This document shows positions 1 through 8,339 of a stretch of 25,260 nucleotides of DNA, piece after piece. This DNA comes from Bacteroidota bacterium. Its GTDB lineage: Bacteria; Bacteroidota; Bacteroidia; Chitinophagales; Chitinophagaceae. The position numbers and the translations under genes are program-made. The notes below the pieces were generated by a model. The model saw nothing but the letters and a program-made list of their open reading frames with translations, did no database searches and was not told where the DNA came from. The DNA lies in the NCBI GenBank assembly GCA_023430465.1, contig JAEZAM010000078.1, positions 1-25,260 of the forward strand, given 5' to 3'. Each line of letters begins with the position of its first letter. The stretch's first letter is position 1.

Positions 1-151
1 GGACCACATTTGCATTTCCGTTTATGCCCGGCGCACCGTTGGCACCGTCAGCGCCATCAGCCCCGGGAGGGCCGGGATCCCCTTTCTTACAGGAATACAA
101 TACACCGGTGCATAACAGGCAAAAGAACAGGAAAGAAGAGATTTTTTTCAT
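1..151 (-). CDS. Collagen-like lipoprotein, N-terminal fragment (cut by window edge)
   Basis: An open frame starts at the ATG at 151 on the minus strand and runs off the left edge after 50 codons. The start MKKISSFLFF is followed by a hydrophobic stretch and a lipobox ending LYSC, so Cys21 should be the lipidated first residue of the mature protein. KK and then about eight Gly-X-Y triplets (GDP GPP GAD GAD GAN GAP GIN GNA) follow, which is a collagen-like repeat. Bacteroidota often carry such repeats next to the lipid anchor, before a C-terminal domain that cannot be seen here. The protein is probably anchored in the outer membrane, and its function is unknown. It is divergent from guaB with about 145 bp between the start codons. 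No good -7 box was found for it (the best was TAGCTTAG, one mismatch). Confidence 0.8.
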   Translation of the reverse strand, partial: MKKISSFLFFCLLCTGVLYSCKKGDPGPPGADGADGANGAPGINGNANVV

Positions 152-285
152 AAGCCAATTTTTTTCTACCTAAGCTAAGGCCTCGTGGAAGATGGCCCAC
201 TCATCTTTTCGAGTGAAAATAATCCTTGAAACCAACCGATGATCCGTGGAGAACAGGTGTCACTGAAGTGGATTTCAATTTTACT

Positions 286-293
286 TATCTTTG
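286..293 (+). promoter_or_regulatory. Candidate Bacteroidota -7 promoter box for guaB
   Basis: TATCTTTG matches the Bacteroidota -7 consensus TAnnTTTG at every fixed position. Its last G is only 3 nt before the guaB ATG at 297. Because transcription starts a few bases after this box, the mRNA should begin at or within a few bases of the ATG (inference). No matching TTTG -33 element is visible at the usual spacing of about 19 nt. Confidence 0.55.
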
Positions 294-296
294 CAC

Positions 297-1790
297 ATGG
301 CAACAAGAAAGACTCCCTCCCCCTCCCCCAAATCACGCACATTTACTGAAGGTCTGACGTTTGATGACGTACTGTTGGTACCCGGTTACAGCCAGGTTTT
401 GCCAAAAGATGTCAATATTCAAACCCGGCTTACAAAAGACATAACGCTGAACGTACCATTGCTTTCTGCAGCGATGGATACGGTGACGGAAGCCGGCCTG
501 GCAATGGCACTCGCGCGCGAAGGCGGCCTCGGCATTTTGCATAAGAACATGACCATCGAGCAACAGGCGGAACATGTAAGAAAAGTAAAACGCAGTGAAA
601 GCGGCCTCATCCTTGACCCTGTGACACTCACCGCTGATTCCACGATCGGCGATGCCAAACGGCTGATGCGTGAAAACAAGATCGGCGGCATTCCCATCGT
701 TAACAAAGAAGGAAAATTAGTGGGGATTCTTACAAACCGCGATCTCCGTTTTGAAGATGATAAGAAAAGAAAGGTGAGCGAGTTGATGACTTCCGAAAAC
801 CTGATCACGGCACCGGAAGGAACGGACCTGAGAAAAGCGGAAAAAATTCTCCGGCAGTACAAAATCGAAAAGCTTCCTGTTGTAAGCAAAAATGGTAAGC
901 TCATCGGGCTTATCACCTACCGCGATATATTACAGCTTTACAGTTTTCCCAATGCACTCAAGGATCAATTTGGCCGGCTGCTCGTCGGTGCCGGGGTCGG
1001 CATTACGCGTGATCTGCTTGATCGCGTTGCGGCATTGCAGGCAAATGGGGTGGATGTGATCGCACTTGACAGTGCGCATGGTCATAGCAAAGGTGTTATC
1101 AGCGCACTGAAAGATGTAAAAAAGAATTTTAAGAAAATAAATGTGATCGCCGGAAATGTGGGTACGGCAGCGGGTGCAGCAGCACTGGCCGATGCCGGTG
1201 CGGATGCAGTGAAAGTAGGGATAGGACCAGGGTCTATCTGTACAACGCGCATTGTAGCCGGTGCGGGGGTGCCACAGCTTACTGCAGTGATGGAAGCCTA
1301 CTCGGTGCTTAAACAACGCAACATACCGATCATTGCTGATGGTGGTATCCGTTATACCGGTGACATGGTGAAGGCACTTGCAGCAGGCGCCAACTGTGTC
1401 ATGATGGGGAGCATATTTGCGGGTACCGAAGAAAGCCCCGGCGAAACCATCATTTATGAAGGCAGAAAATTCAAAGAGTACCGCGGCATGGGTTCACTCG
1501 GTGCCATGGCTACCGGTAGCAGCGACCGATATTTCCAGGATCCCGAAGATGATGTAAAGAAATTTGTGCCGGAAGGTATCGAAGGCCGTGTAGCATATAA
1601 AGGCACTTTGAAAGAGATCGTTTATCAGTATGTCGGCGGATTGCGGGCCGGTATGGGCTACTGCGGCGCTTCAACAATCGAAGAACTGAAGAACGCCAAT
1701 TTCGTCAAGATCACCAACGCAGGTATGCGCGAAAGCCACGCACATGATATCGAGATCACGAAGGAAGCACCAAACTACAGCCGCCGCTGA
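297..1790 (+). CDS. guaB: Inosine-5'-monophosphate dehydrogenase
   Basis: This enzyme oxidises IMP to XMP with NAD+, the committed step of guanine nucleotide synthesis in the cytoplasm. The product is 497 residues, the normal size for bacterial IMPDH. It opens with the family hallmark GLTFDDVLLVPGYS (about residues 19-32). A Bateman module with two CBS domains spans about 103-215 and interrupts the TIM barrel. The active-site loop GPGSICTT carries the catalytic Cys (residue 315), and SSDRYF (409-414) carries the Arg-Tyr pair of the mobile flap. The frame is also open from a TTG at 291, but ATG 297 is the better start because the TTG lies inside the promoter box. It is the first gene of a tightly spaced plus-strand run; the next gene follows after 23 nt. 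Confidence 0.97.
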   Translation: MATRKTPSPSPKSRTFTEGLTFDDVLLVPGYSQVLPKDVNIQTRLTKDITLNVPLLSAAMDTVTEAGLAMALAREGGLGILHKNMTIEQQAEHVRKVKRSESGLILDPVTLTADSTIGDAKRLMRENKIGGIPIVNKEGKLVGILTNRDLRFEDDKKRKVSELMTSENLITAPEGTDLRKAEKILRQYKIEKLPVVSKNGKLIGLITYRDILQLYSFPNALKDQFGRLLVGAGVGITRDLLDRVAALQANGVDVIALDSAHGHSKGVISALKDVKKNFKKINVIAGNVGTAAGAAALADAGADAVKVGIGPGSICTTRIVAGAGVPQLTAVMEAYSVLKQRNIPIIADGGIRYTGDMVKALAAGANCVMMGSIFAGTEESPGETIIYEGRKFKEYRGMGSLGAMATGSSDRYFQDPEDDVKKFVPEGIEGRVAYKGTLKEIVYQYVGGLRAGMGYCGASTIEELKNANFVKITNAGMRESHAHDIEITKEAPNYSRR

Positions 1791-1813
1791 TTTAATTAAC
1801 CTAAATTATTCTC

Positions 1814-2332
1814 ATGCAGCGCATAGCCGTTGATATGGATGGGGTTCTTGCTGATGTAGTGGAGCGTTTCCTTGAATGGGATGAACGCGACCATGGCGTC
1901 AGGCAGACAATCGAACAGGTATCGGGCCGGACTGAACAGGAAGCTTTTCCATTTGTCCGGAAATATGTTTATACCCCTACGTTTTTTCGCGGGTTGAAAG
2001 TAATGCCCGACAGCAAAGAGGTGCTTGCCGAACTGAACGCCCGCTATGACGTCTTTATCGTATCCGCGGCTACCGAGTTTCCCCAAAGCCTCGCCGAGAA
2101 ACAGGAGTGGCTTACGGAACATTTCCCTTTTATCACATGGCAGCAGATTGTTTTCTGCGGTTCAAAAAAGATCATCCAGGCGGACATTATGATCGATGAT
2201 CTTTTCAAGAACCTGGATCATTTCCAGGGTCATAGTTCGCTGTTATTTGATCAGCCTCATAATGCACGTGCAGATGCCGGCAGGCATCGGCGGGTCTATA
2301 ACTGGAAAGAGATCGCGTCTATCTTATTGTAA
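1814..2332 (+). CDS. 5'(3')-deoxyribonucleotidase (NT5C family, HAD superfamily)
   Basis: A 172-residue HAD-type phosphatase that likely removes phosphate from deoxyribonucleoside monophosphates, helping to balance dNTP pools in the cytoplasm. Motif I is DMDGVLAD (Asp7 nucleophile, Asp9 acid/base). Motif II is the Ser in IVSAATEF (Ser84). A Lys pair at 118-119 can serve as motif III, and DIMIDD (124-129) supplies the metal-binding acidic residues. The length and motif order fit the compact 5'-nucleotidase C family (PF06941). It lies 23 nt after guaB and 24 nt before lnt, so co-transcription with a purine nucleotide gene fits the function. The substrate cannot be told from sequence alone. Confidence 0.87.
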   Translation: MQRIAVDMDGVLADVVERFLEWDERDHGVRQTIEQVSGRTEQEAFPFVRKYVYTPTFFRGLKVMPDSKEVLAELNARYDVFIVSAATEFPQSLAEKQEWLTEHFPFITWQQIVFCGSKKIIQADIMIDDLFKNLDHFQGHSSLLFDQPHNARADAGRHRRVYNWKEIASILL

Positions 2333-2356
2333 CTTCAATTACCGCCGGATAACAAA

Positions 2357-3979
2357 ATGAAAAGATTCAGATTCCTGCTTATTGCACTAATTGGCGCAGC
2401 GTTGTTATCGGCGGCCTGGCCGGCCAATGGCTTCACCGTGCTGCTTTTCTTCGGCTGGGTTCCCCTGCTATGGGTAGAGGCACATATTCAGCGTACCCGG
2501 CAATTCTTTGCTATCACTTACCTGCATATGTTCACGTGGAATGTAGCGGTTACCTGGTGGGTATGGAATGCAAGTCCCGCCGGCGCTGCAGGAGCATTCG
2601 TCGCCAATAGCCTGCTAATGTGTTTACCCTGGCTGTTATTTCGCTATACGAAGAAAGTCCTCGGCAATTGGATTGGTTATGGCTCATTGATCGTTTACTG
2701 GGTATGTTTTGAATTTATCCATCACCAATGGGAGCTGAGCTGGCCATGGCTGACCCTGGGAAATGGATTTGCTACGAAACCCGAATGGATACAGTGGTAT
2801 GAATACACGGGCACCACTGGCGGCAGTATCTGGATTTTGCTTGCCAACATACTGGCCTTTACCATTTTTGCACAATACCGCAGAACGGGAAGAACCTTTG
2901 CCTATAACGCCACCCTTGCTTCTTTCCTGCTTGTTTTGGCCACGCCAATCATCATCTCGCGTTTCCTGCAACCCTCCCGTTCTGAAAAAGTAATTGCCGA
3001 CCTGGCAAATGCCACACAGAATGTGGTCGTTATACAACCGAATGTAGACCCGTATACGGAGAAATTCAGTTCTCCGGTGGAGGCACAGGTTGCCCACCTG
3101 CTGCGGCTTTCAACAGAGCAGGTCGACAGCAGCACCACGTTGCTCATCTGGCCGGAGACGGCGATACCTGCACAGGTCTGGGAGCATGAGTTGAACAATG
3201 ATCCGGTGTATGCCCCCGTTTTCGATTTTCTAAAAACTCATCCCCGTATCTCGCTCCTCACTGGTATCGACAGCTATCGCCGATATCCCGGGAAAGATTC
3301 TGCCAGCGCTACTGCCCGCAAAGCCGGTGACGGCAGTAACACCGTATACTATGATGCATACAATACAGCGGCATGGTTCAACAGTGAAGGGAAAACAGAT
3401 CTATATCATAAAGCAAAACTTGTTCCTGGCGTTGAAACATTGCCCTCGTTTCTTGGGTTCATGGGTTCGTGGTTTGAAAGCTTTGGCGGTGTAAGCGGTA
3501 CACTTGGTCGTGATTCAGAACGAAAAGTATTCAGTGCCGGCAATACCTATTTCAAGGTGGCGCCGGTTATCTGTTATGAAAGCATCTATGGTGATTATGT
3601 CACTGAATACATGCGTAAAGGCGCAAACCTGCTTACGATCATCACCAACGACGGATGGTGGGATAACACACCGGGTTACCGCCAACACATGCAGTATGCC
3701 CGTCTGCGCGCTATCGAAACGCGCAAATGGATAGCACGAAGTGCAAACACCGGCATCAGTTGTTTCATCGATCCAATGGGCAATGTGATTGATCCACAGC
3801 CCTGGGATAAAACGGCTGCTATCAAAATGGCTATCCCGCCCAGCGAAGGAGAGACCTATTTTGTGAAATATGGCGATATTCTTGCGACTGCCTGCTCAGC
3901 TACCGTGATCGCGCTGCTGGTTACACTCTTATTCAGACTGATCAGAAATGCAATGGCACGGAAAAAACAAAGCGTATGA
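2357..3979 (+). CDS. lnt: Apolipoprotein N-acyltransferase
   Basis: Lnt adds the third acyl chain to the N-terminal Cys of lipoproteins in the inner membrane. The first ~205 residues hold several hydrophobic helices, including MKRFRFLLIALIGAALLSAA and segments near 80-95, 105-120 and 155-172. A carbon-nitrogen hydrolase (nitrilase) domain follows at about 222-495, then a last membrane helix at about 508-528. The Glu-Lys-Cys triad is visible: Glu267 in IWPETAIP, Lys352 in YHKAKLVPGVE and Cys406 in PVICYES. The loop usually written VPFGE reads VPGVE here, with the Glu kept. At 540 residues it is near the usual 500-550. Its TGA overlaps the next ATG in an ATGA junction, which suggests translational coupling. 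Confidence 0.95.
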   Translation: MKRFRFLLIALIGAALLSAAWPANGFTVLLFFGWVPLLWVEAHIQRTRQFFAITYLHMFTWNVAVTWWVWNASPAGAAGAFVANSLLMCLPWLLFRYTKKVLGNWIGYGSLIVYWVCFEFIHHQWELSWPWLTLGNGFATKPEWIQWYEYTGTTGGSIWILLANILAFTIFAQYRRTGRTFAYNATLASFLLVLATPIIISRFLQPSRSEKVIADLANATQNVVVIQPNVDPYTEKFSSPVEAQVAHLLRLSTEQVDSSTTLLIWPETAIPAQVWEHELNNDPVYAPVFDFLKTHPRISLLTGIDSYRRYPGKDSASATARKAGDGSNTVYYDAYNTAAWFNSEGKTDLYHKAKLVPGVETLPSFLGFMGSWFESFGGVSGTLGRDSERKVFSAGNTYFKVAPVICYESIYGDYVTEYMRKGANLLTIITNDGWWDNTPGYRQHMQYARLRAIETRKWIARSANTGISCFIDPMGNVIDPQPWDKTAAIKMAIPPSEGETYFVKYGDILATACSATVIALLVTLLFRLIRNAMARKKQSV

Positions 3980-4782
3980 AAAAAACATTGTCAGTTGAAG
4001 GCTCGGCTATTCATTACAGGGTTTTGGGCAGTGGCGGAACAGTTATCCTTGTGCATGGTTTTGGAGAAACCGGTGCGGTCTGGGACCGCCAGGCAGCTTA
4101 TTTTGAAAACAAGTATCGTTTGATCATCCCCGATCTGCCCGGCAGTGGCAGCTCGGAGCTGATAGCGGATATGAGTATGTCCGGGATGGCCGAAATCGTA
4201 AAAAAGATTGCCGAGCAGGAGGCAGTACCAGGAGAGAAACCAGTTTTGATCGGGCATAGCATGGGCGGTTACATTGCATTGGCCTATGCCGAAAAATACG
4301 CCAACGAGCTCAGTGGATTTGGCCTGTTTCATTCCACGGCCTATGCTGACAATGATGAAAAAAAAGCCACCCGGCGGAAAGGGATCGAATTCATCCGCGA
4401 GCACGGGGCTTTTGCTTTCCTGAAAAACACCAGCCCTAAGCTGTTTTCCGAGCATACAAAAAAAGAAAATCCCGACCTGGTCGAGGGTTTTATTCAGAGC
4501 CTGAGCAACTTTTCTCCGGAAGCACTCGTTTCTTATTACGAGGGCATGATCGACCGGCCCGACCGGACAGCAGTATTGGAGAAAAGCCCCTGGCCGGTGC
4601 TGTTTATCGCCGGAGAACATGATACGGCCATACCCTTGGAAGATATCTTAAAGCTATGTCGCATTCCCGAAAAATCGTATATTCATACTCTGTCCAAATC
4701 TGGCCACCTCGGGATGCTTGAAGAAACCGACCGCAGCAACCAAATACTGGAAGAATACTTAGCAGAACTGAACCACCTTTGA
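3976..4782 (+). CDS. Alpha/beta-fold hydrolase
   Basis: A 268-residue single-domain alpha/beta hydrolase. Visible parts are the oxyanion-hole motif HGFG (27-30), the nucleophile elbow GHSMGG with Ser95, the acid Asp216 in AGEHDTAIP and the base His244 in SGHLGML. The segment at about 125-200 forms the cap. There is no signal peptide, so it is probably cytoplasmic. The family includes esterases, lactonases, C-C bond hydrolases and haloperoxidase-like enzymes, and the sequence does not say which substrate is used. The start codon overlaps the lnt stop by 4 bp, and the next gene follows after 7 nt, so it belongs to the same transcription unit. A link to lipid turnover is suggested only by its place next to lnt. 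Confidence 0.9.
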   Translation: MKKTLSVEGSAIHYRVLGSGGTVILVHGFGETGAVWDRQAAYFENKYRLIIPDLPGSGSSELIADMSMSGMAEIVKKIAEQEAVPGEKPVLIGHSMGGYIALAYAEKYANELSGFGLFHSTAYADNDEKKATRRKGIEFIREHGAFAFLKNTSPKLFSEHTKKENPDLVEGFIQSLSNFSPEALVSYYEGMIDRPDRTAVLEKSPWPVLFIAGEHDTAIPLEDILKLCRIPEKSYIHTLSKSGHLGMLEETDRSNQILEEYLAELNHL

Positions 4783-4789
4783 TCCGTTA

Positions 4790-7414
4790 ATGAAGCGCTT
4801 ATTACTGATACTCAGTTTTTTAATTGTCACAAAAACACTGCTTGCCGAACACATTACAGGTGGGGAGATGTTTTATACCTACGAAGGATTTTCTGGTGGC
4901 CGGCACAACTACACCATTACACTGAAGCTCTACCGCGATTGCAACTCCGCAGGCGCGGGCCTGGATGTTTCAGCTCCACTCGCTATTTTCAACCTGGATA
5001 ACAATACGTCCGTTTTCAGCGCCTCCATTCCAAGATCGAGGGTGGAAATATTGCAGCTCGGCGCGCCGGGACCCTGTATTGAGAACGCACCTGTGGTCTG
5101 TTATGAAGTAGGTTATTATACCGCCACTGTTTCCCTTGATCCATCCAACTTCGGATACATGGCTGCCTACCAGCGTTGCTGCCGCATCAATGGTATCAGC
5201 AATCTCACAGGGTCGGGCAATACAGGCGTCACCTACACGGCCATGATCCCAGGCACCCGTATCTCCCCAACAAACATGGAGAACAACAGTGCCCGGTTCA
5301 CCGGTAAGGATACCGTCATCGTTTGCGGCGGATTTCCATTTACCTACAGCTTTGGTGCTGTTGATGCAGATCCCAATGATCAACTGGTTTACTATTTCAG
5401 CCGCGCATTTGCCGGCGGCGGACCCACACAAGGCACCGGCCCAAACAATGCCACACCCAATCCTCCCCCGCCACCACCATACAATTCTGTAAACTATCGT
5501 TCGCCATTCAGTGCAACGGCGCCACTGGGCCCAAATGTTACGATCAATCCATCAACCGGCCTGATCTCCGGTACCTCGCCGGCAGAGGGTATATATGTTG
5601 TAACCGTATGCGTGGACGAGATACGCAATGGCGTGGTGATCGCCACGCAGCGGAAAGACCTCCAGATAAAAGCAGGCGGCTGCCGCATCGCGAAGGCCGT
5701 TCTCGACCCGGAATACATAACCTGTGATGGCTTCACTTATGACTTTTCCCAGGTTACCAACCCACTTGTTACATCGTACGAATGGAACTTCGGCGATCCT
5801 GCAAGTGGCGCCAATAATACATCAACACTTCAAAACCCAAGTCACACCTTCAGTGCGGCAGGTGAATACACGGTAAAGCTTGTCACCAACAGGAATGGTG
5901 AATGTTCTGACTCTGCCGTCACAAGAGTAAAAGTTTATCCCGGCTTTTTCCCTGATTTCAGCAATGCGGGTATTTGCCTTACCAACCCTGTACAGTTCCA
6001 GGATCAGACCACTGCAAATTTTGGTGTGGTAGACTCATGGCAATGGAGCTTTGATGATCCGACGAGTCCGGATATTCCATCATCGGATCAGCAACATCCC
6101 TCCTGGCAATACTCTGCAGTAGGCACCAAGAACGTGCGGCTGATTGTAGGCAGCAGTGTGGGTTGTGTGGATACAATCATCAAGCCTATTACGATCATTG
6201 ATAAGCCACCTATCACCCTCGCGTTCAAGGATACACTCATCTGCGTTCCGGATGCGGTGCAGTTGCAGGCTTCCGGCACGGGTAATTTCAGTTGGACACC
6301 ACTCACAAATATCACAGGTGCCAATACGGCCACGCCTACGGTAAATCCTACGACGACCACGACCTACCAGGTCCAACTGGATGAACAGGGATGTATCAAC
6401 ACCGATACAGTAAGGGTGCGTGTCGTGAATTTTGTGACCCTCACGGGTCGCTCCGATACCACAATATGCCTCACCGATTCAGTACAACTGAATATCAATA
6501 CCGATGCACTGTCATTTCAATGGACGCCCGCTGCGACGTTGAATAATGCAACGATCGAAGACCCGGTGGCAACACCAACCTCCAGCACCACCTACCAGGT
6601 GCAGGCCAATATTGGTAGCTGTGTTGCCTTCGAGAGTATCCGTATCAACACGGTGCCTTACCCTGTGGCGAATGCCGGACCTGATACGACAATCTGCTAC
6701 AATACCCCTGCCTTCCTGCAAGGCTCGCACAACGGGGTCTCGTTTGCCTGGTCGCCGACCGCCTCACTGCTCAACGCGAATACGCTCACACCAACTGCCT
6801 ATCCGGCCCGAACAACTGAATATGTTCTCAGTTCCACCGACAATGCAGGCTGTCCAAAGCCTGGTTTTGATACGGTGCTTGTGACAGTATTGCCAAAGAT
6901 CATCCCCTATGCAGGAAATGACACGATCGTAGTTGTTGGTCAGCCTTTACAATTGAATGCTGAGGGTGGTGTAACCTATAACTGGAGCCCGCCCGATTTT
7001 CTCAATGATCCAAACATCCCGAATCCGGTAGGTGTTTATAATGCTGAAGTTGACAGCATCACGTATGTAGTCCGTGTATTCAATGCAGCGGGTTGTTATG
7101 ATTCAACCGATATCACGGTCGTCGTATTCAAGACCAACCCTTATGTGTTTGTTCCAACCGGGTTTACGCCAAATGGTGACGGGCTCAATGACATCGTTGC
7201 TCCGGTGGCCGTTGGTGTAAAGGATATCAATTACTTCAAGATCTTCAACCGTTGGGGACAGGAAGTGTTCAGCACCACGATCAATGGCAAGGGCTGGGAT
7301 GGGCGCATCAGCGGCGTGATGCAGGCCAGCAACGTATTCGTATGGATGGTCGGGGCAACCGACTATACGGGTAAAAAAATTACGCTGAAAGGTACGGTCA
7401 CACTTATCCGTTGA
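4790..7414 (+). CDS. Secreted PKD/Ig-repeat protein with T9SS type B sorting domain (gliding-motility-associated C-terminal domain)
   Basis: An 874-residue exported protein. A signal peptide covers about residues 1-19. The next ~290 residues (starting HITGGEMFY) look like the N-terminal domain common in Bacteroidota adhesin-like proteins and contain a proline run at 225-230. Two PKD-like domains follow at about 305-383 (YEWNFGD) and 385-470 (WQWSFDD). Four Ig-like repeats come next at about 479-546, 553-624, 628-702 and 706-780, three of which begin DT-x-IC. The last ~90 residues (783-874), with VPTGFTPNGDGLND, FKIFNRWGQ, GWDG and NVFVW, are the classic T9SS type B C-terminal domain (TIGR04131-like). 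Type B domains direct export through the T9SS and are often linked to surface attachment. A role in adhesion is inferred; the ligand is unknown. Confidence 0.92.
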   Translation: MKRLLLILSFLIVTKTLLAEHITGGEMFYTYEGFSGGRHNYTITLKLYRDCNSAGAGLDVSAPLAIFNLDNNTSVFSASIPRSRVEILQLGAPGPCIENAPVVCYEVGYYTATVSLDPSNFGYMAAYQRCCRINGISNLTGSGNTGVTYTAMIPGTRISPTNMENNSARFTGKDTVIVCGGFPFTYSFGAVDADPNDQLVYYFSRAFAGGGPTQGTGPNNATPNPPPPPPYNSVNYRSPFSATAPLGPNVTINPSTGLISGTSPAEGIYVVTVCVDEIRNGVVIATQRKDLQIKAGGCRIAKAVLDPEYITCDGFTYDFSQVTNPLVTSYEWNFGDPASGANNTSTLQNPSHTFSAAGEYTVKLVTNRNGECSDSAVTRVKVYPGFFPDFSNAGICLTNPVQFQDQTTANFGVVDSWQWSFDDPTSPDIPSSDQQHPSWQYSAVGTKNVRLIVGSSVGCVDTIIKPITIIDKPPITLAFKDTLICVPDAVQLQASGTGNFSWTPLTNITGANTATPTVNPTTTTTYQVQLDEQGCINTDTVRVRVVNFVTLTGRSDTTICLTDSVQLNINTDALSFQWTPAATLNNATIEDPVATPTSSTTYQVQANIGSCVAFESIRINTVPYPVANAGPDTTICYNTPAFLQGSHNGVSFAWSPTASLLNANTLTPTAYPARTTEYVLSSTDNAGCPKPGFDTVLVTVLPKIIPYAGNDTIVVVGQPLQLNAEGGVTYNWSPPDFLNDPNIPNPVGVYNAEVDSITYVVRVFNAAGCYDSTDITVVVFKTNPYVFVPTGFTPNGDGLNDIVAPVAVGVKDINYFKIFNRWGQEVFSTTINGKGWDGRISGVMQASNVFVWMVGATDYTGKKITLKGTVTLIR

Positions 7415-7448
7415 CAGGCCACATTCTTAAATTCGCTCAAAAGTTTTG

Positions 7449-8210
7449 ATGGAAAAAATTGTGTTTGTTACGGGCGCCAGTGCCGGATTTGGCAAGGCAT
7501 GCGCCATAAAATTTGCAGAAGCCGGCTATAAACTCATCCTGAATGCAAGGCGCCAGGACCGCCTGGAAGAACTGGCAGCCAAACTCGCGGAGAAATACAA
7601 TAGCAAAACATATCTGCTCCCTTTCGATGTGCGTGATCAGCAGGCGGCATCGAGCTCCATTGACAATCTGCCGGAGGACTGGAGAAATATTGATGTTCTT
7701 GTAAATAATGCAGGGCTTGCCGTAGGGCGCGATTATTTCGAGGAGGCAAATCTTGATGACTGGAATATAATGGTGGACACAAATATCAAAGGCTTTATGT
7801 ATGTGGCAAAAGCAGTATCGAAACTGATGGCAGTCCGCAAACAAGGCCACATTATCAATCTTGGCTCGATCGCCGGCAAGCAGGTTTACGAAAAAGGCAA
7901 TGTGTACTGCGCTACAAAGTTCGCCGTCGATGCCCTTAACCAGGCCATGCGGATAGACCTGCTGAGGCATAACATCAAGGTGACCGGCATCCACCCCGGT
8001 GCTGCAGAGACGGAATTTTCCCTTGTCCGGTTCAAAGGTGATAAGGAAACTGCAGCCAGCGTATACGCGGGTATTCAACCACTCACTGCCGAGGACGTGG
8101 CAGAAGTGATCTTCTATACGACCACTCTCCCACCGCATGTGTGCATCAATGACCTGGTGGTTACGTGTACGCAGCAGGCAGATCCGATATATATGAATAG
8201 AATGATGTAA
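7449..8210 (+). CDS. ydfG: Short-chain dehydrogenase, YdfG-like (NADP-dependent 3-hydroxy acid/serine dehydrogenase family)
   Basis: A 253-residue classical SDR. The Rossmann glycine motif is TGASAGFG (8-15), NNAG is at 86-89, and the catalytic residues are Ser140 (NLGSIAG), Tyr153 and Lys157 (YCATK). From memory, several stretches match E. coli YdfG closely: the middle part around NIDVLVNNAGLAVG, the EFSLVRFKGD segment, and the C-terminal part around TLPPHVCIN. YdfG oxidises L-allo-threonine, L-serine and 3-hydroxy acids with NADP+, and that is the best guess here. The frame extends one codon upstream to a TTG, but ATG 7449 gives the usual SDR N-terminus. It is 34 nt after the T9SS cargo gene and is probably the last gene of the plus-strand run. 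Confidence 0.87.
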   Translation: MEKIVFVTGASAGFGKACAIKFAEAGYKLILNARRQDRLEELAAKLAEKYNSKTYLLPFDVRDQQAASSSIDNLPEDWRNIDVLVNNAGLAVGRDYFEEANLDDWNIMVDTNIKGFMYVAKAVSKLMAVRKQGHIINLGSIAGKQVYEKGNVYCATKFAVDALNQAMRIDLLRHNIKVTGIHPGAAETEFSLVRFKGDKETAASVYAGIQPLTAEDVAEVIFYTTTLPPHVCINDLVVTCTQQADPIYMNRMM

Positions 8211-8245
8211 ACTTTATGCAAAAATCAACATTAAAAAGTTTCTCT

Positions 8246-8301
8246 GCCGGGGAACTACTGTTCGGCGTTGAAAGCTTCAGGTTTTGAGTTTTGAGTTTTA
8301 A
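8246..8301 (+). terminator. Weak candidate terminator after the ydfG-like gene
   Basis: An imperfect inverted repeat at 8246-8266 pairs GCCG with CGGC and AAC with GTT around a TACT loop, with a three-G bulge. A T-rich stretch follows at 8281-8300. The stem is short and the T tract lies about 15 nt away, so this is only a possible end of the transcript. Confidence 0.25.
8281..8301. repeat. Three tandem 7-bp repeats (GTTTTGA, GTTTTGA, GTTTTAA)
   Basis: Two exact copies of a T-rich heptamer and a third with one change lie in the 194-bp gap between the ydfG-like gene and the small exported protein gene. The rest of the gap holds a weak inverted repeat and candidate promoter boxes. No coding sequence is seen in it. 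Confidence 0.7.
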
Positions 8302-8339
8302 TAAGCAAAAACCCTCAACTCCGCCGATTTAACGTAAAT

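Noticed and set aside
198..219. Two overlapping small hairpins (CACTC/GAGTG and TTTTC/GAAAA) upstream of guaB
   Set aside because: They are 5 bp each, mutually exclusive and not followed by a T run. No known guanine riboswitch pattern was recognised.
4075..4089. Perfect hairpin GCGGTC-TGG-GACCGC
   Set aside because: It lies inside the hydrolase coding sequence with no T tract. It is likely chance in a GC-rich stretch.
3991..4620. A 209-codon minus-strand open frame over the alpha/beta hydrolase
   Set aside because: The catalytic triad of the hydrolase is intact on the other strand.
7437..8138. A 233-codon minus-strand open frame over the ydfG-like gene
   Set aside because: The plus-strand SDR motifs are complete, and the antisense product has no recognisable family.
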